Assembly (NCBI GenBank): GCA_002477565.1
Contig: DLQL01000099.1
Span: 1 to 6,982 of the forward strand
Source: Flavobacteriaceae bacterium UBA7433
GTDB lineage: Bacteria > Bacteroidota > Bacteroidia > Flavobacteriales > Flavobacteriaceae
Length of the DNA: 6,982 bases
Direction of reading: 5' to 3'
Position numbers and translations under genes: made by a program. A model generated the notes under the pieces. That model made no database searches. It saw nothing but the letters and a program-made list of their open reading frames with translations, and was not told the origin of the DNA. Position 1 is the stretch's first letter; each line of letters begins with the position of its first letter. This document shows positions 1-6,829 of the stretch, one piece after another.

Positions 1-81
1 GTCAAGGAATGGATTTTTTTAGAGGGCTTGGTGTCTTTTAAAAATTTCAATTATTAATGAAATGATAAGCCATTCGTTTTA

Positions 82-89
82 TATCTTTG
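82..89 (+). promoter_or_regulatory. Bacteroidota-type -7 promoter element for the PASTA-rluD unit
   Basis: TATCTTTG is a perfect match to the Bacteroidota -7 consensus TAnnTTTG. It would place the transcription start near 95, about 10 nt ahead of the ATG at 105, giving a very short leader. No convincing -33 TTTG lies at the expected 17-23 bp spacing; the closest is TTAATG around 54-59. The element overlaps an in-frame TTG at 87, which argues against that TTG as the start codon. Call based on consensus matching only. Confidence 0.5.
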
Positions 90-104
90 TTCAAATTGAA
101 AACC

Positions 105-662
105 ATGAGGCAATTCGTATCTTTTTTAGTGAGCAAACAGTTTGGCAAGCAGTTGTTGCTGTTGGCACTTACTTTGTCTGTTGGTTTGTTTGTCTTGTCG
201 TATAGTTTGGACATGGCAACTCACCACAATCAGAAAATACAGGTGCCTTCTTTGTCAAAATTACAATTAGACAAGGTATCGGAAGTATTGTCGGAATTGG
301 ACTTGCGTTTCGAAGTGATTGACTCCGCAAGTTACAACCCCGAATACCCAAAAAAATCTGTCCTCGATCAATTTCCCCAATCGGGCTCTTATGTCAAAGA
401 GAAAAGAAAAATCTATTTGACCTTGAACCCCTCTCAATACGGTTTGATTACGGTACCAGATTTTTATGGAAAAACAAAAAATGAAGTGGAGGCTCAATTG
501 CGATCTTTGGGCTTTGTAGTTGGAGTGCATACTTATATTCCCGATTTGGGAAAAAATGTGGTTCGCAAACTTGTCTGCGATGGAAGAAATTTAGAAAAAG
601 GAATCAAGATGCCCAAAAATTCTGTTATTGACTTGGTGCTTGGTGATGGTAAAAAACAATGA
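105..662 (+). CDS. Membrane-anchored PASTA-domain protein (no kinase domain)
   Basis: A 185-residue protein with a short cytoplasmic N-terminus, one hydrophobic segment at about residues 17-35 (LLLLALTLSVGLFVLSYSL), then two PASTA repeats at about 44-109 and 114-182. Each repeat opens with the typical V-P-x-[LF] pattern (IQVPSL, ITVPDF) and ends in an alternating hydrophobic strand (KIYLTLNP, VIDLVLGDG). PASTA domains are known from penicillin-binding proteins and Ser/Thr kinases, where they bind peptidoglycan fragments; here no kinase or transpeptidase is attached, so it probably acts as an envelope-facing binding protein. The ATG at 105 is preferred over an in-frame TTG at 87 because the TTG lies in the putative -7 element and the ATG has an A-rich leader. 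The next gene begins at its stop codon, which suggests co-transcription with rluD. The fold assignment is good; the biological role is not known from sequence. Confidence 0.9.
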   Translation: MRQFVSFLVSKQFGKQLLLLALTLSVGLFVLSYSLDMATHHNQKIQVPSLSKLQLDKVSEVLSELDLRFEVIDSASYNPEYPKKSVLDQFPQSGSYVKEKRKIYLTLNPSQYGLITVPDFYGKTKNEVEAQLRSLGFVVGVHTYIPDLGKNVVRKLVCDGRNLEKGIKMPKNSVIDLVLGDGKKQ

Positions 663-663
663 G

Positions 664-1701
664 ATGTTAGAAGAACAGGGAACTGAAGATTTGCATAAAT
701 CCGAATTGCACGAGCATTATAAATTTGTTGCCAATGAGGGGCAGGTGCCTTTGCGTGTGGATAAGTTTTTGATGAATTTTATCGAAAATGCGACTCGAAA
801 TAAGATTCAAGAAGCTGCCAAAGAAGGTGGTATTTTGGCCAATGAAATCGCTGTAAAGTCTAGTTATAAAGTGAAACCTAAAGATGTGATACGCGTTGTT
901 TTGTCGCATCCACCTCACGAACATCTTTTGGTTGCCGAGGACATACCTTTGGACATAATCTACGAAGATGCGGATTTGTTGGTTGTCAATAAGCCTGCGG
1001 GGATGGTGGTACATCCTGGGCATGGGAATTACAGTGGTACGCTTGTCAACGGCTTGATTCACCATATTGAAAATTTGCCAACCAACAGTAACGAGCGTCC
1101 AGGATTGGTTCATCGAATAGACAAAGACACGAGCGGGCTTTTGGTTGTGGCCAAAACGGAACAGGCCATGACACATTTGTCCAAACAGTTTTTTGACAAG
1201 ACCACAGAACGTTTGTATTACGCGCTGGTTTGGGGGAATATAGAAGAGGAGGAAGGCACCATCGAAGGACATATTGGACGCAGTCTGAAAAACAGGTTGC
1301 AGATGGCCGTTTTTCCCGAAGGAGATTTTGGAAAACCTGCGGTTTCTCATTTCAAAGTATTGGAAAGGTTTTCCTATGTAACGTTGGTTGCATGTCGATT
1401 GGAAACAGGCAGAACCCATCAGATTCGCGCACATTTCAAATACATCGGGCATACCTTGTTCAACGATGCACGCTACGGAGGAGATGCCGTCTTAAAAGGA
1501 ACTACTTTTACCAAATACAAACAGTTTGTAGAAAATTGTTTTGCGGCACTGCCACGCCAAGCATTGCATGCGAAAAGTTTAGGATTTATACATCCTACAA
1601 GCCAAGAGTTTATGCGTTTTGAGACGGAGGTTCCCGAAGACATCAAAGCGGCTCTTGAGAAATGGAGGTCGTATACCAACCACAATAAAATTGAAAATTA
1701 A
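664..1701 (+). CDS. rluD: Large-subunit rRNA pseudouridine synthase, RluD/RluA family
   Basis: A 345-residue RluA-family enzyme that would isomerise uridines in 23S rRNA; E. coli RluD modifies the helix 69 loop. An S4 RNA-binding domain spans about residues 30-90, opening with LRVDKFL. The catalytic domain follows: DLLVVNKPAGMVVHPG, then motif II HRIDKDTSG at 150-158, in which D153 is the expected catalytic aspartate, then GRTHQIRAH at 249-257. All family motifs are intact and the length is normal. The start is uncertain: ATG at 664 lies one base after the upstream stop (TGA 660-662) behind an A-rich stretch, whereas an in-frame ATG at 646 would overlap the PASTA gene by 17 nt and add six residues. 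Either arrangement suggests translational coupling. RluD rather than RluC or RluA is favoured by the N-terminal S4 domain and overall similarity, but the exact target uridines cannot be read from sequence. Confidence 0.93.
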   Translation: MLEEQGTEDLHKSELHEHYKFVANEGQVPLRVDKFLMNFIENATRNKIQEAAKEGGILANEIAVKSSYKVKPKDVIRVVLSHPPHEHLLVAEDIPLDIIYEDADLLVVNKPAGMVVHPGHGNYSGTLVNGLIHHIENLPTNSNERPGLVHRIDKDTSGLLVVAKTEQAMTHLSKQFFDKTTERLYYALVWGNIEEEEGTIEGHIGRSLKNRLQMAVFPEGDFGKPAVSHFKVLERFSYVTLVACRLETGRTHQIRAHFKYIGHTLFNDARYGGDAVLKGTTFTKYKQFVENCFAALPRQALHAKSLGFIHPTSQEFMRFETEVPEDIKAALEKWRSYTNHNKIEN

Positions 1702-1756
1702 TCCTTTTTTAGGAATGAAATTTCTTTAGCATAGCCAATCCCAAAAAATAAGTTTG

Positions 1757-2515
1757 ATGAAAATAGTTGTCTCACCTGCCAAGTCTTTAGATTTAGAAAC
1801 TCCGATTCCAACGAATCATTTTACGAATCCTTCCTTTTTAAAGCACTCCAAAGAGTTGATTGATGCATTGCAAAAGAAATCTCCGAAACAATTGTCTGAA
1901 TTGATGTCGATATCGGATGCCTTGGCAGCTCTGAATTGGCAGCGCAATCAAGAATGGAACCTGCCCTTTCTTCCTGAAAATGCAAGGCCAGCTGTCTACA
2001 CATTTAAAGGAGAAGTATACCAAGGCTTGGATGTATTTACAATTCCAAAAGAAAAGTGGGGGCAATTGGAAGACAAGCTTCGGATTTTGTCAGGTCTTTA
2101 CGGACTGTTAAAACCCTTTGATTTGATCCAACCTTACCGTTTGGAAATGGGAACGCGTTTGCAAATGGGACAAAGCAACAACTTGTATCAATTCTGGGGT
2201 CACTCGCTAACGGATGCTTTGAATGCTGAGATGCAAGAAACAGATGTGTTGGTCAATTTGGCAAGTACGGAATATTTTAAGGTACTCAAAAGCAATTCCC
2301 TAAAGGCAACAGTAGTCACACCTCACTTTAAGGACTACAAAAATGGCAAATTGAAAGTCATCAGTTTTTTTGCAAAAAAAGCACGTGGCTTGATGGTGCG
2401 TTATATCATCGACCAAGACCTTCAACATGTTGAAGGTCTCAAAGGGTTTGATGCTGCAGGCTATGAGTTCAGCGAAGCACTTTCTTCGGAGACGGACTTG
2501 GTATTTGTTCGTTAG
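1757..2515 (+). CDS. yaaA: Peroxide stress protein YaaA (UPF0246/DUF328 family)
   Basis: A 252-residue protein matching the YaaA family along its full length. Recognisable blocks are the N-terminal VSPAKSLD (5-12), VYQGLD, SGLYGLLKPFD (112-122) running into QPYRLEMG (125-132), NLASTEYFK (167-175), and the C-terminal ISFFAKKARGLMVRYII. In E. coli, YaaA is induced by OxyR and lowers damage during hydrogen peroxide stress by limiting free intracellular iron; a DNA-binding activity has also been described for the family. That role here is inferred by homology. ATG at 1757 is chosen over the TTG one codon earlier because family members begin with MKI(V/L)-S-P-A-K. It sits 55 bp after rluD on the same strand with no clear terminator between, so read-through is plausible. 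A perfect 24-bp palindrome lies within codons 220-228. Confidence 0.94.
   Translation: MKIVVSPAKSLDLETPIPTNHFTNPSFLKHSKELIDALQKKSPKQLSELMSISDALAALNWQRNQEWNLPFLPENARPAVYTFKGEVYQGLDVFTIPKEKWGQLEDKLRILSGLYGLLKPFDLIQPYRLEMGTRLQMGQSNNLYQFWGHSLTDALNAEMQETDVLVNLASTEYFKVLKSNSLKATVVTPHFKDYKNGKLKVISFFAKKARGLMVRYIIDQDLQHVEGLKGFDAAGYEFSEALSSETDLVFVR
2416..2439. repeat. Perfect 24-bp palindrome inside yaaA
   Basis: Twelve-base arms (AGACCTTCAACA and its exact reverse complement) meet with no spacer at a central CATG. The palindrome stops at both ends (A2415 opposite C2440 does not pair). It covers codons for residues 220-228 of YaaA, in the part that links the conserved KKARG-RYII block to the C-terminal GF-x-x-x-GY block, a stretch I recall as variable in the family. 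The symmetry is seen directly; any function is unknown. Confidence 0.9.
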
Positions 2516-2604
2516 TACCTATTTGCTTTTTTAAAAAGCTCCCATTCACTTCAACACCTGATTTCAATGACATTTTGTAAGGTATGAACGGTTTTAAAAA
2601 TCAT

Positions 2605-2673
2605 TTTGTGCCAATATGTCATTTATAGTTCTCCAAAACTGCCAATTGCCAATATGAGAAGGCTTGGCACAAA
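2605..2673. promoter_or_regulatory. Cluster of TGCCAA direct and inverted repeats upstream of dnaK
   Basis: The 213-bp gap between yaaA and dnaK holds no gene, but a repeat cluster is visible. TGCCAATATG occurs exactly twice (2609-2618 and 2647-2656). TGCCAAT occurs in tandem at 2640-2646 and 2647-2653. An inverted copy, TTGGCA, at 2664-2669 gives TGCCAA-N11-TTGGCA. The wider arms TTTGTGCCAA (2605-2614) and TTGGCACAAA (2664-2673) are a perfect 10-bp inverted repeat. The cluster ends just ahead of the likely dnaK promoter, where a regulator-binding region would be expected. No CIRCE (TTAGCACTC-type) operator is present. A regulatory role is inferred. Confidence 0.45.
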
Positions 2674-2674
2674 G

Positions 2675-2704
2675 ATTGTCTATTGGTAAGGCATAATACA
2701 TTGA
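2675..2704 (+). promoter_or_regulatory. Possible dnaK promoter (weak match)
   Basis: ATTG at 2675-2678 and TACATTGA at 2697-2704 are separated by 18 bp and resemble the Bacteroidota -33 TTTG and -7 TAnnTTTG elements, though the -7 match is imperfect. Transcription would begin near 2710, leaving an A/T-rich leader of about 20 nt before the ATG at 2729, with no Shine-Dalgarno motif. It is the best candidate I see in the gap, but could be wrong. Confidence 0.3.
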
Positions 2705-2728
2705 TAATAAAATCTAAATATATAAATT

Positions 2729-4624
2729 ATGAGTAAGATTATTGGAATAGATTTAGGAACGACCAACTCTTGTGTTTCTGTAATGGAGGGTAATGAGCCA
2801 GTAGTAATTCCTAATGCAGAAGGAAAAAGAACAACTCCTTCTATTGTAGCCTTTGTAGAAGGAGGCGAGCGCAAAGTAGGAGACCCAGCAAAAAGGCAAG
2901 CGGTCACCAACCCAATCAAAACCATTTATTCTGTAAAGCGTTTTATGGGGAACAAATTCTCTGAATGCAAAAACGAAATCAAAAGAGTGCCTTACAAAGT
3001 GGTCAAGGGAGACAACGATACGCCAAGAGTTGATATCGACGGTCGTTTGTACACACCTCAAGAAATTTCTGCCATGACACTTCAGAAAATGAAGAAGACA
3101 GCAGAAGACTACCTTGGGCAGGATGTTACGGAGGCTGTAATTACAGTTCCTGCATACTTCAACGATGCACAACGTCAAGCGACCAAAGAAGCGGGTGAAA
3201 TTGCTGGTTTGAAAGTACAACGAATCATCAACGAGCCTACAGCAGCTGCTTTGGCTTATGGGATTGACAAGAAAGGACAAGACCAAAAAATTGCAGTATA
3301 CGATTTGGGTGGAGGAACTTTTGACATCTCTATCTTGGAAATTGGAGAAGGCGTTTTTGAAGTATTGTCTACCAATGGAGACACCCACTTAGGAGGTGAT
3401 GATTTTGACGAAGTGATCATCGACTGGTTGGCAGAGGATTTCAACAAAGAAGAGCAAGTAGATTTGCGATTGGATCCCATGGCTTTGCAACGTTTGAAGG
3501 AAGCTGCTGAAAAAGCAAAAGTAGAATTGTCTTCTTCTGCACAGACAGAAATCAATTTGCCTTATGTAACTGCGACCGCTTCAGGTCCCAAACACTTGGT
3601 GAAAACTTTGACACGTGCCAAATTTGAACAATTGGCTTCAGAATTAGTGACGCGCTCTATGGAGCCTGTAAAGAAAGCTTTGCAAGATGCTGATTTGTCA
3701 ACTTCAGATATAGACGAAGTAATTTTGGTTGGAGGATCAACACGCATCCCGGTCATTCAAGAAAAAGTAAAAGAATTTTTTGGAAAAGAGCCTAACAAAG
3801 GAGTGAATCCTGATGAAGTAGTCGCTATTGGTGCTGCCATTCAAGGCGGTGTTTTGGCAGGAGATGTCAAAGATGTATTGTTGTTGGATGTGACTCCTTT
3901 GTCTTTAGGAATCGAAACAATGGGCAATGTGTTTACAAAGTTGATTGAATCCAATACGACGATTCCAACAAAGAAATCACAAGTATTTTCAACAGCTGTT
4001 GACAACCAACCTTCTGTAGATATTCATGTATTGCAAGGAGAAAGAGCAATGGCTGCGGACAACAAAACCATCGGACGTTTTCAATTGACAGACATTCCAC
4101 CTGCACAAAGAGGAGCGCCACAAATTGAAGTGACTTTTGACATTGACGCCAATGGAATCATCAAAGTATCGGCTGTAGACAAAGCGACCAACAAGTCTCA
4201 AGAAATCAAAATCGAAGCTTCTTCAGGACTTTCAGAAGAAGAAATCCAACAGATGAAAGCCGATGCCGAAGCCAATGCAGAAGCAGACAAGGCTGCCAAA
4301 GAGACTGCTGAAAAGTTGAACACTGCTGATCAAATGATTTTCCAAACAGAAAGTCAATTGAAAGAAGTAGAAGGGAAACTTCCAGAAGATAAAAAAGCGC
4401 CAATTGATGCTGCTTTGACAGAGTTAAAAACCGCTCATGCCGCCAAAGATATCACGGCTATTGACACGGCGATCGAAGCTTTGAATACGGCTTTGCAAGG
4501 GGCCGCTGCTGAATTTCAAGCAGCTGCGCAACAAGGGCCAGATGCCGGAGCAGACGCACAAGAAGCAGCACCTTCTTCAGATGGGGACGCTGTAGAAGAT
4601 GTGGATTTTGAAGAAGTAAAATAA
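2729..4624 (+). CDS. dnaK: Molecular chaperone DnaK (Hsp70)
   Basis: A 631-residue cytoplasmic Hsp70, normal in length and complete. The nucleotide-binding domain (about 1-380) shows phosphate-1 IGIDLGTTNSCV, VITVPAYFNDAQRQATK, INEPTAAALAYG, phosphate-2 VYDLGGGTFDISIL, and adenosine motif ILVGGSTRIP. The interdomain linker VLLLDV is at residues 383-388, followed by the substrate-binding beta domain, the helical lid from about 500, and an Ala/Gln-rich tail ending in the typical EEVK. It would bind unfolded segments in an ATP cycle with DnaJ and GrpE. Neither of these genes, nor hrcA, is next to it; stand-alone dnaK is familiar in Bacteroidota. It has its own upstream intergenic region with repeats and a strong terminator just after the stop, so it is probably monocistronic. 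Nothing in the protein is unusual. Confidence 0.99.
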   Translation: MSKIIGIDLGTTNSCVSVMEGNEPVVIPNAEGKRTTPSIVAFVEGGERKVGDPAKRQAVTNPIKTIYSVKRFMGNKFSECKNEIKRVPYKVVKGDNDTPRVDIDGRLYTPQEISAMTLQKMKKTAEDYLGQDVTEAVITVPAYFNDAQRQATKEAGEIAGLKVQRIINEPTAAALAYGIDKKGQDQKIAVYDLGGGTFDISILEIGEGVFEVLSTNGDTHLGGDDFDEVIIDWLAEDFNKEEQVDLRLDPMALQRLKEAAEKAKVELSSSAQTEINLPYVTATASGPKHLVKTLTRAKFEQLASELVTRSMEPVKKALQDADLSTSDIDEVILVGGSTRIPVIQEKVKEFFGKEPNKGVNPDEVVAIGAAIQGGVLAGDVKDVLLLDVTPLSLGIETMGNVFTKLIESNTTIPTKKSQVFSTAVDNQPSVDIHVLQGERAMAADNKTIGRFQLTDIPPAQRGAPQIEVTFDIDANGIIKVSAVDKATNKSQEIKIEASSGLSEEEIQQMKADAEANAEADKAAKETAEKLNTADQMIFQTESQLKEVEGKLPEDKKAPIDAALTELKTAHAAKDITAIDTAIEALNTALQGAAAEFQAAAQQGPDAGADAQEAAPSSDGDAVEDVDFEEVK

Positions 4625-4645
4625 ATCCGTCACCTTATAAATTTT

Positions 4646-4679
4646 AAAACCGCTTTAGACATTCTAAAGCGGTTTTTTT
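4646..4679 (+). terminator. Strong intrinsic terminator after dnaK
   Basis: A perfect 14-bp stem (AAAACCGCTTTAGA at 4646-4659 and its reverse complement at 4663-4676) encloses the three-base loop CAT and is followed by a run of seven T from 4673 to 4679. It starts 22 nt after the dnaK stop. On the minus strand the outer stem also gives four T, so it may also stop the convergent doxX-like transcript, but less strongly. Confidence 0.95.
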
Positions 4680-4706
4680 GTGGTCATTTTATTTTGACCT
4701 CTTTTT

Positions 4707-5081
4707 TTATTCTCTTATGATGTCCTTGTATGCATGCCTGTTTTCGTACAGCATGAAGCTGTTCAATACAATCAAAACCAACGCCATTGGAATTCCATTC
4801 AGGTCCAACGTCAAGTGGTAAAGTACTGCGTTGACGGAAACACTCATCAAAACGAGCATGGTCAGTGCTGTGTATTTGTTGAAGAGCAAAGACAGGCCCG
4901 CAATGATTTCAACAAAAGCGACAAGTGACATGGTTTTTGAACTGTTGAGGGCATCCCAATACACCCAAGCGACTTCAGGTGCTGGTGGCGGCAACATAAA
5001 TTGAAAAATTTTATTGCCTCCAAAAAATAAGAGGGCAAAGGCAAAAATAAATTGAATGATTTTTGAAAATTTAAGTTTCAT
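4707..5081 (-). CDS. Small DoxX-like four-helix membrane protein
   Basis: A 124-residue integral membrane protein with four predicted transmembrane segments at about residues 8-29, 49-67, 71-90 and 96-112, and a charged C-terminal tail. The first helix contains LLFFGGNKIFQF, similar to the G-x-N-K-[LI]-x-x-F pattern of DoxX-like proteins. The second begins around E58 in a stretch resembling the EI-x-x-G-x-x-LL pattern of that family. DoxX-type proteins are small inner-membrane proteins whose role is mostly undefined; some are linked to oxidative or thiol stress. The ATG at 5081 is chosen over a GTG at 5108 because hydrophobic family members begin close to helix 1 and the leader is A-rich. It is convergent with dnaK and divergent from the helicase, so likely a single-gene transcript. 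Family assignment is fairly good; function is not claimed. Confidence 0.82.
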   Translation of the reverse strand: MKLKFSKIIQFIFAFALLFFGGNKIFQFMLPPPAPEVAWVYWDALNSSKTMSLVAFVEIIAGLSLLFNKYTALTMLVLMSVSVNAVLYHLTLDLNGIPMALVLIVLNSFMLYENRHAYKDIIRE

Positions 5082-5212
5082 AAGCTTGTCATTTTTAGAG
5101 TTAGACACTTTAAGTTACAGAATTTTATTGAACAGGGATTGATGAAAATCACGAAAAGAAACTTTTTTTATAAGCCCTGTTAGAAAATAACTCAATAATA
5201 GTTGGCCAAGCA
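5082..5212. other. Divergent intergenic region between doxX-like gene and helicase
   Basis: No gene is supported here. A 7-bp inverted repeat, AACAGGG at 5131-5137 and CCCTGTT at 5175-5181, has a 37-nt loop and may be chance. TTGGCCAA, a short palindrome, is at 5202-5209. No convincing promoter facing the doxX-like gene was found; TATTATTG on the minus strand (5200-5193) is one base off the -7 consensus but has no -33 partner and would give a leader of over 100 nt. Confidence 0.4.
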
Positions 5213-5244
5213 TTTCGTAGAACCTAATAAAGTCCGTAATTTTG
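5213..5244 (+). promoter_or_regulatory. Bacteroidota-type promoter for the helicase gene
   Basis: TTTC at 5213-5216 (one base off the -33 TTTG) and a perfect -7 element TAATTTTG at 5237-5244 are separated by 20 bp, within the 17-23 bp usual for the Bacteroidota housekeeping sigma factor. Transcription would start near 5250, about 30 nt ahead of the ATG at 5280. This placement rules against a longer reading frame from TTG 5202 and decides the start. Confidence 0.65.
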
Positions 5245-5279
5245 CGTGTTTCCTAACCCATTGCAACGCGATTGATTCT

Positions 5280-6788
5280 ATGCCAATTCCTTCTACTTCT
5301 AAAGTGAACACCAAAGAGTTGTACGATTATCAAAAAAAAGCCCTCGAGCAAATTTTTGATCTTTTGGATAGCAAGCCAGACAATTACAATTTGGTGTACC
5401 AATTGCCAACGGGAGGTGGAAAGACCGTTATTTTTTCAGAAATCGCTAGACGTTACATCGCTTCGACACAGAAGAAAGTTCTGATTTTGACACACCGAAT
5501 TGAGTTGTGCAACCAGACTTCCAAAATGTTGTCTGAATTTCAAGTAAACAATAAAATCATCAATAGCAATGTCAAGGAACTCTACGATCAAGACGATTAC
5601 ATGTGTTTTGTGGCCATGGTGGAAACACTAAAGAACCGCTTGAATGACGAAAAATTGGAGCTTGATCAAATCGGAATGGTGATCATTGATGAAGCACACT
5701 ACAACTCCTTCCGGAAGTTGTTCAAGTACTTTGACAATTGTTTTATTTTAGGAGTGACAGCCACCCCTTTGAGTTCCAATATGAAACTCCCTATGAATGA
5801 GATTTACGACCAGCTATTGGTCGGAGAGCCTTTGGCTTCCTTAGTAGATCGAGGGTTTCTCGCCAAAGCGACCGCCTATACTTACGATGTTTCTTTGGGG
5901 ACTTTGAAAGTGGGAATCAACGGAGATTATACTGTAAAATCTTCGGAAGAGCTGTATTCCAACAATTTGATGCAAGAGAAACTCTTGTATGCGTATGAGG
6001 AAAAGTCGAAAGGCAAAAAAACTTTGATTTTCAACAATGGGATCAATACATCCTTGCAAGTCTACGAAACTTTTCGTGCTGAAGGTTATGACGTTCGGCA
6101 TTTAGACAATACCAATTCCAAACAAGAGCGAGCAGCCATCTTGCAATGGTTCAAAGAAACACCCGATGCTGTTTTGACGTCTGTAGGGATTTTAACCACA
6201 GGATTTGACGAACCTTCCGTAGAGACAATCATTCTGAATCGGGCAACCAAATCCATCACGCTGTATTACCAAATGATTGGGAGAGGCTCTCGTGTACTCA
6301 AAGACAAAAAGGAGTTTACGGTCTTGGATTTGGGAAACAACGCAGCGAGGTTTGGACTGTGGGGAACTCCCTTAAATTGGCAAAAAATATTCAATTCTCC
6401 TCTTTACTACTTGGAGAACCTTATTTGTGATGAGGATATTGAAAGACAATTTTCATATACCCTACCTGCAGAAATCCGTGCTGAATTTCCAAACACATCC
6501 GATTTTTTCTTTGACATCAAAGCCCATTATGACGAAGCAATTCGTGCGTCTATGAAATCTAAAATTGTATTGGACAAATCTTTGGAACAACATTGCCAGT
6601 GGTGTGTTGAAAACAGCGAAGACGTTTTTGATGCGCGCATTTTGTCGAGATTGTTACAAGATGACATCTCCGATAGAATCAAAAAATACTCCTATTGCAT
6701 CATCAAAAGCACTAAAAACTACATTCAGTGGTTGGAGGAGGATTACAAGCGCCGTTTGGGCACCTTGATCAACCAGCGTTTTTCCTAA
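5280..6788 (+). CDS. SF2 DEAH-type helicase/ATPase (SSL2/RadD-like)
   Basis: A 502-residue superfamily 2 protein with a full set of motifs: YDYQKKAL, an adenine-contacting glutamine at Q18; Walker A LPTGGGKT (42-49, K48); Walker B DEAH (137-140); motif III TATP (160-163); a second RecA-like domain from about TLIFNNG; motif V TTGFDEP; and motif VI QMIGRGSR (331-338) with the arginine finger. It should use ATP to move on or remodel nucleic acid. The arrangement resembles the RadD/SSL2 group of DNA repair helicases. The last 150 or so residues are not recognised; they hold C383, C439, C442 and C473, including HCQWC, which could be a partial metal site. The start at ATG 5280 follows from the promoter at 5213-5244; the open frame extends back to 5202 but begins in the promoter. 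It stands alone and is divergent from the doxX-like gene. Exact substrate and pathway are not known. Confidence 0.9.
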   Translation: MPIPSTSKVNTKELYDYQKKALEQIFDLLDSKPDNYNLVYQLPTGGGKTVIFSEIARRYIASTQKKVLILTHRIELCNQTSKMLSEFQVNNKIINSNVKELYDQDDYMCFVAMVETLKNRLNDEKLELDQIGMVIIDEAHYNSFRKLFKYFDNCFILGVTATPLSSNMKLPMNEIYDQLLVGEPLASLVDRGFLAKATAYTYDVSLGTLKVGINGDYTVKSSEELYSNNLMQEKLLYAYEEKSKGKKTLIFNNGINTSLQVYETFRAEGYDVRHLDNTNSKQERAAILQWFKETPDAVLTSVGILTTGFDEPSVETIILNRATKSITLYYQMIGRGSRVLKDKKEFTVLDLGNNAARFGLWGTPLNWQKIFNSPLYYLENLICDEDIERQFSYTLPAEIRAEFPNTSDFFFDIKAHYDEAIRASMKSKIVLDKSLEQHCQWCVENSEDVFDARILSRLLQDDISDRIKKYSYCIIKSTKNYIQWLEEDYKRRLGTLINQRFS

Positions 6789-6799
6789 TTTTCAATAGG

Positions 6800-6815
6800 A
6801 ACACGCAGTGTTTTT
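6800..6815 (+). terminator. Weak possible terminator after the helicase
   Basis: A 5-bp stem (AACAC 6800-6804, GTGTT 6808-6812) with loop GCA is followed by a short T run to 6815, 11 nt after the helicase stop. The stem is short and the T tract partly lies inside it, so efficiency would be low. It sits between two convergent reading frames, where a terminator is expected. Confidence 0.35.
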
Positions 6816-6829
6816 AACAAAGTCGTTTG

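Noticed and set aside
1..57. Frame 1 is open from the left edge to TAA at 55-57 (18 codons), possibly the end of an upstream gene.
   Set aside because: Too short and compositionally biased to support; no recognisable C-terminus and no start in the window. No divergent gene start is visible either.
667..1452. Long minus-strand open frame (261 codons) opposite rluD, and similar antisense frames opposite dnaK (2753-3388).
   Set aside because: They lie entirely antisense to strongly conserved genes, show no recognisable domain, and have codon use that mirrors the sense strand.
1702..1716. TCCT-T-run-AGGA after rluD as a terminator.
   Set aside because: A four-base stem with the T run in the loop rather than after the stem does not make an intrinsic terminator.
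1749..1756. Perfect TAnnTTTG match (TAAGTTTG) directly before the yaaA ATG.
   Set aside because: A promoter here would start transcription after the ATG at 1757, yet the conserved family N-terminus begins at that ATG. Most likely chance in an A/T-rich leader.
2525..2539. GCTTTTTTAAAAAGC after yaaA as a terminator.
   Set aside because: The A/T-only symmetry has only a GC pair at the base and no room for a loop, and no T tract follows. Too weak to call.
2663..2679. Sigma-54-like sequence CTTGGCACAAAGATTGT upstream of dnaK.
   Set aside because: The TGGCAC half is good and the spacing fits, but the -12 half reads TTGT and lacks the key GC. It is better explained as part of the TGCCAA inverted-repeat cluster.
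5082..5108. GTG at 5108 as the start of the doxX-like gene.
   Set aside because: It adds nine polar residues before helix 1 with no support; the ATG at 5081 has an A-rich leader and fits family length.
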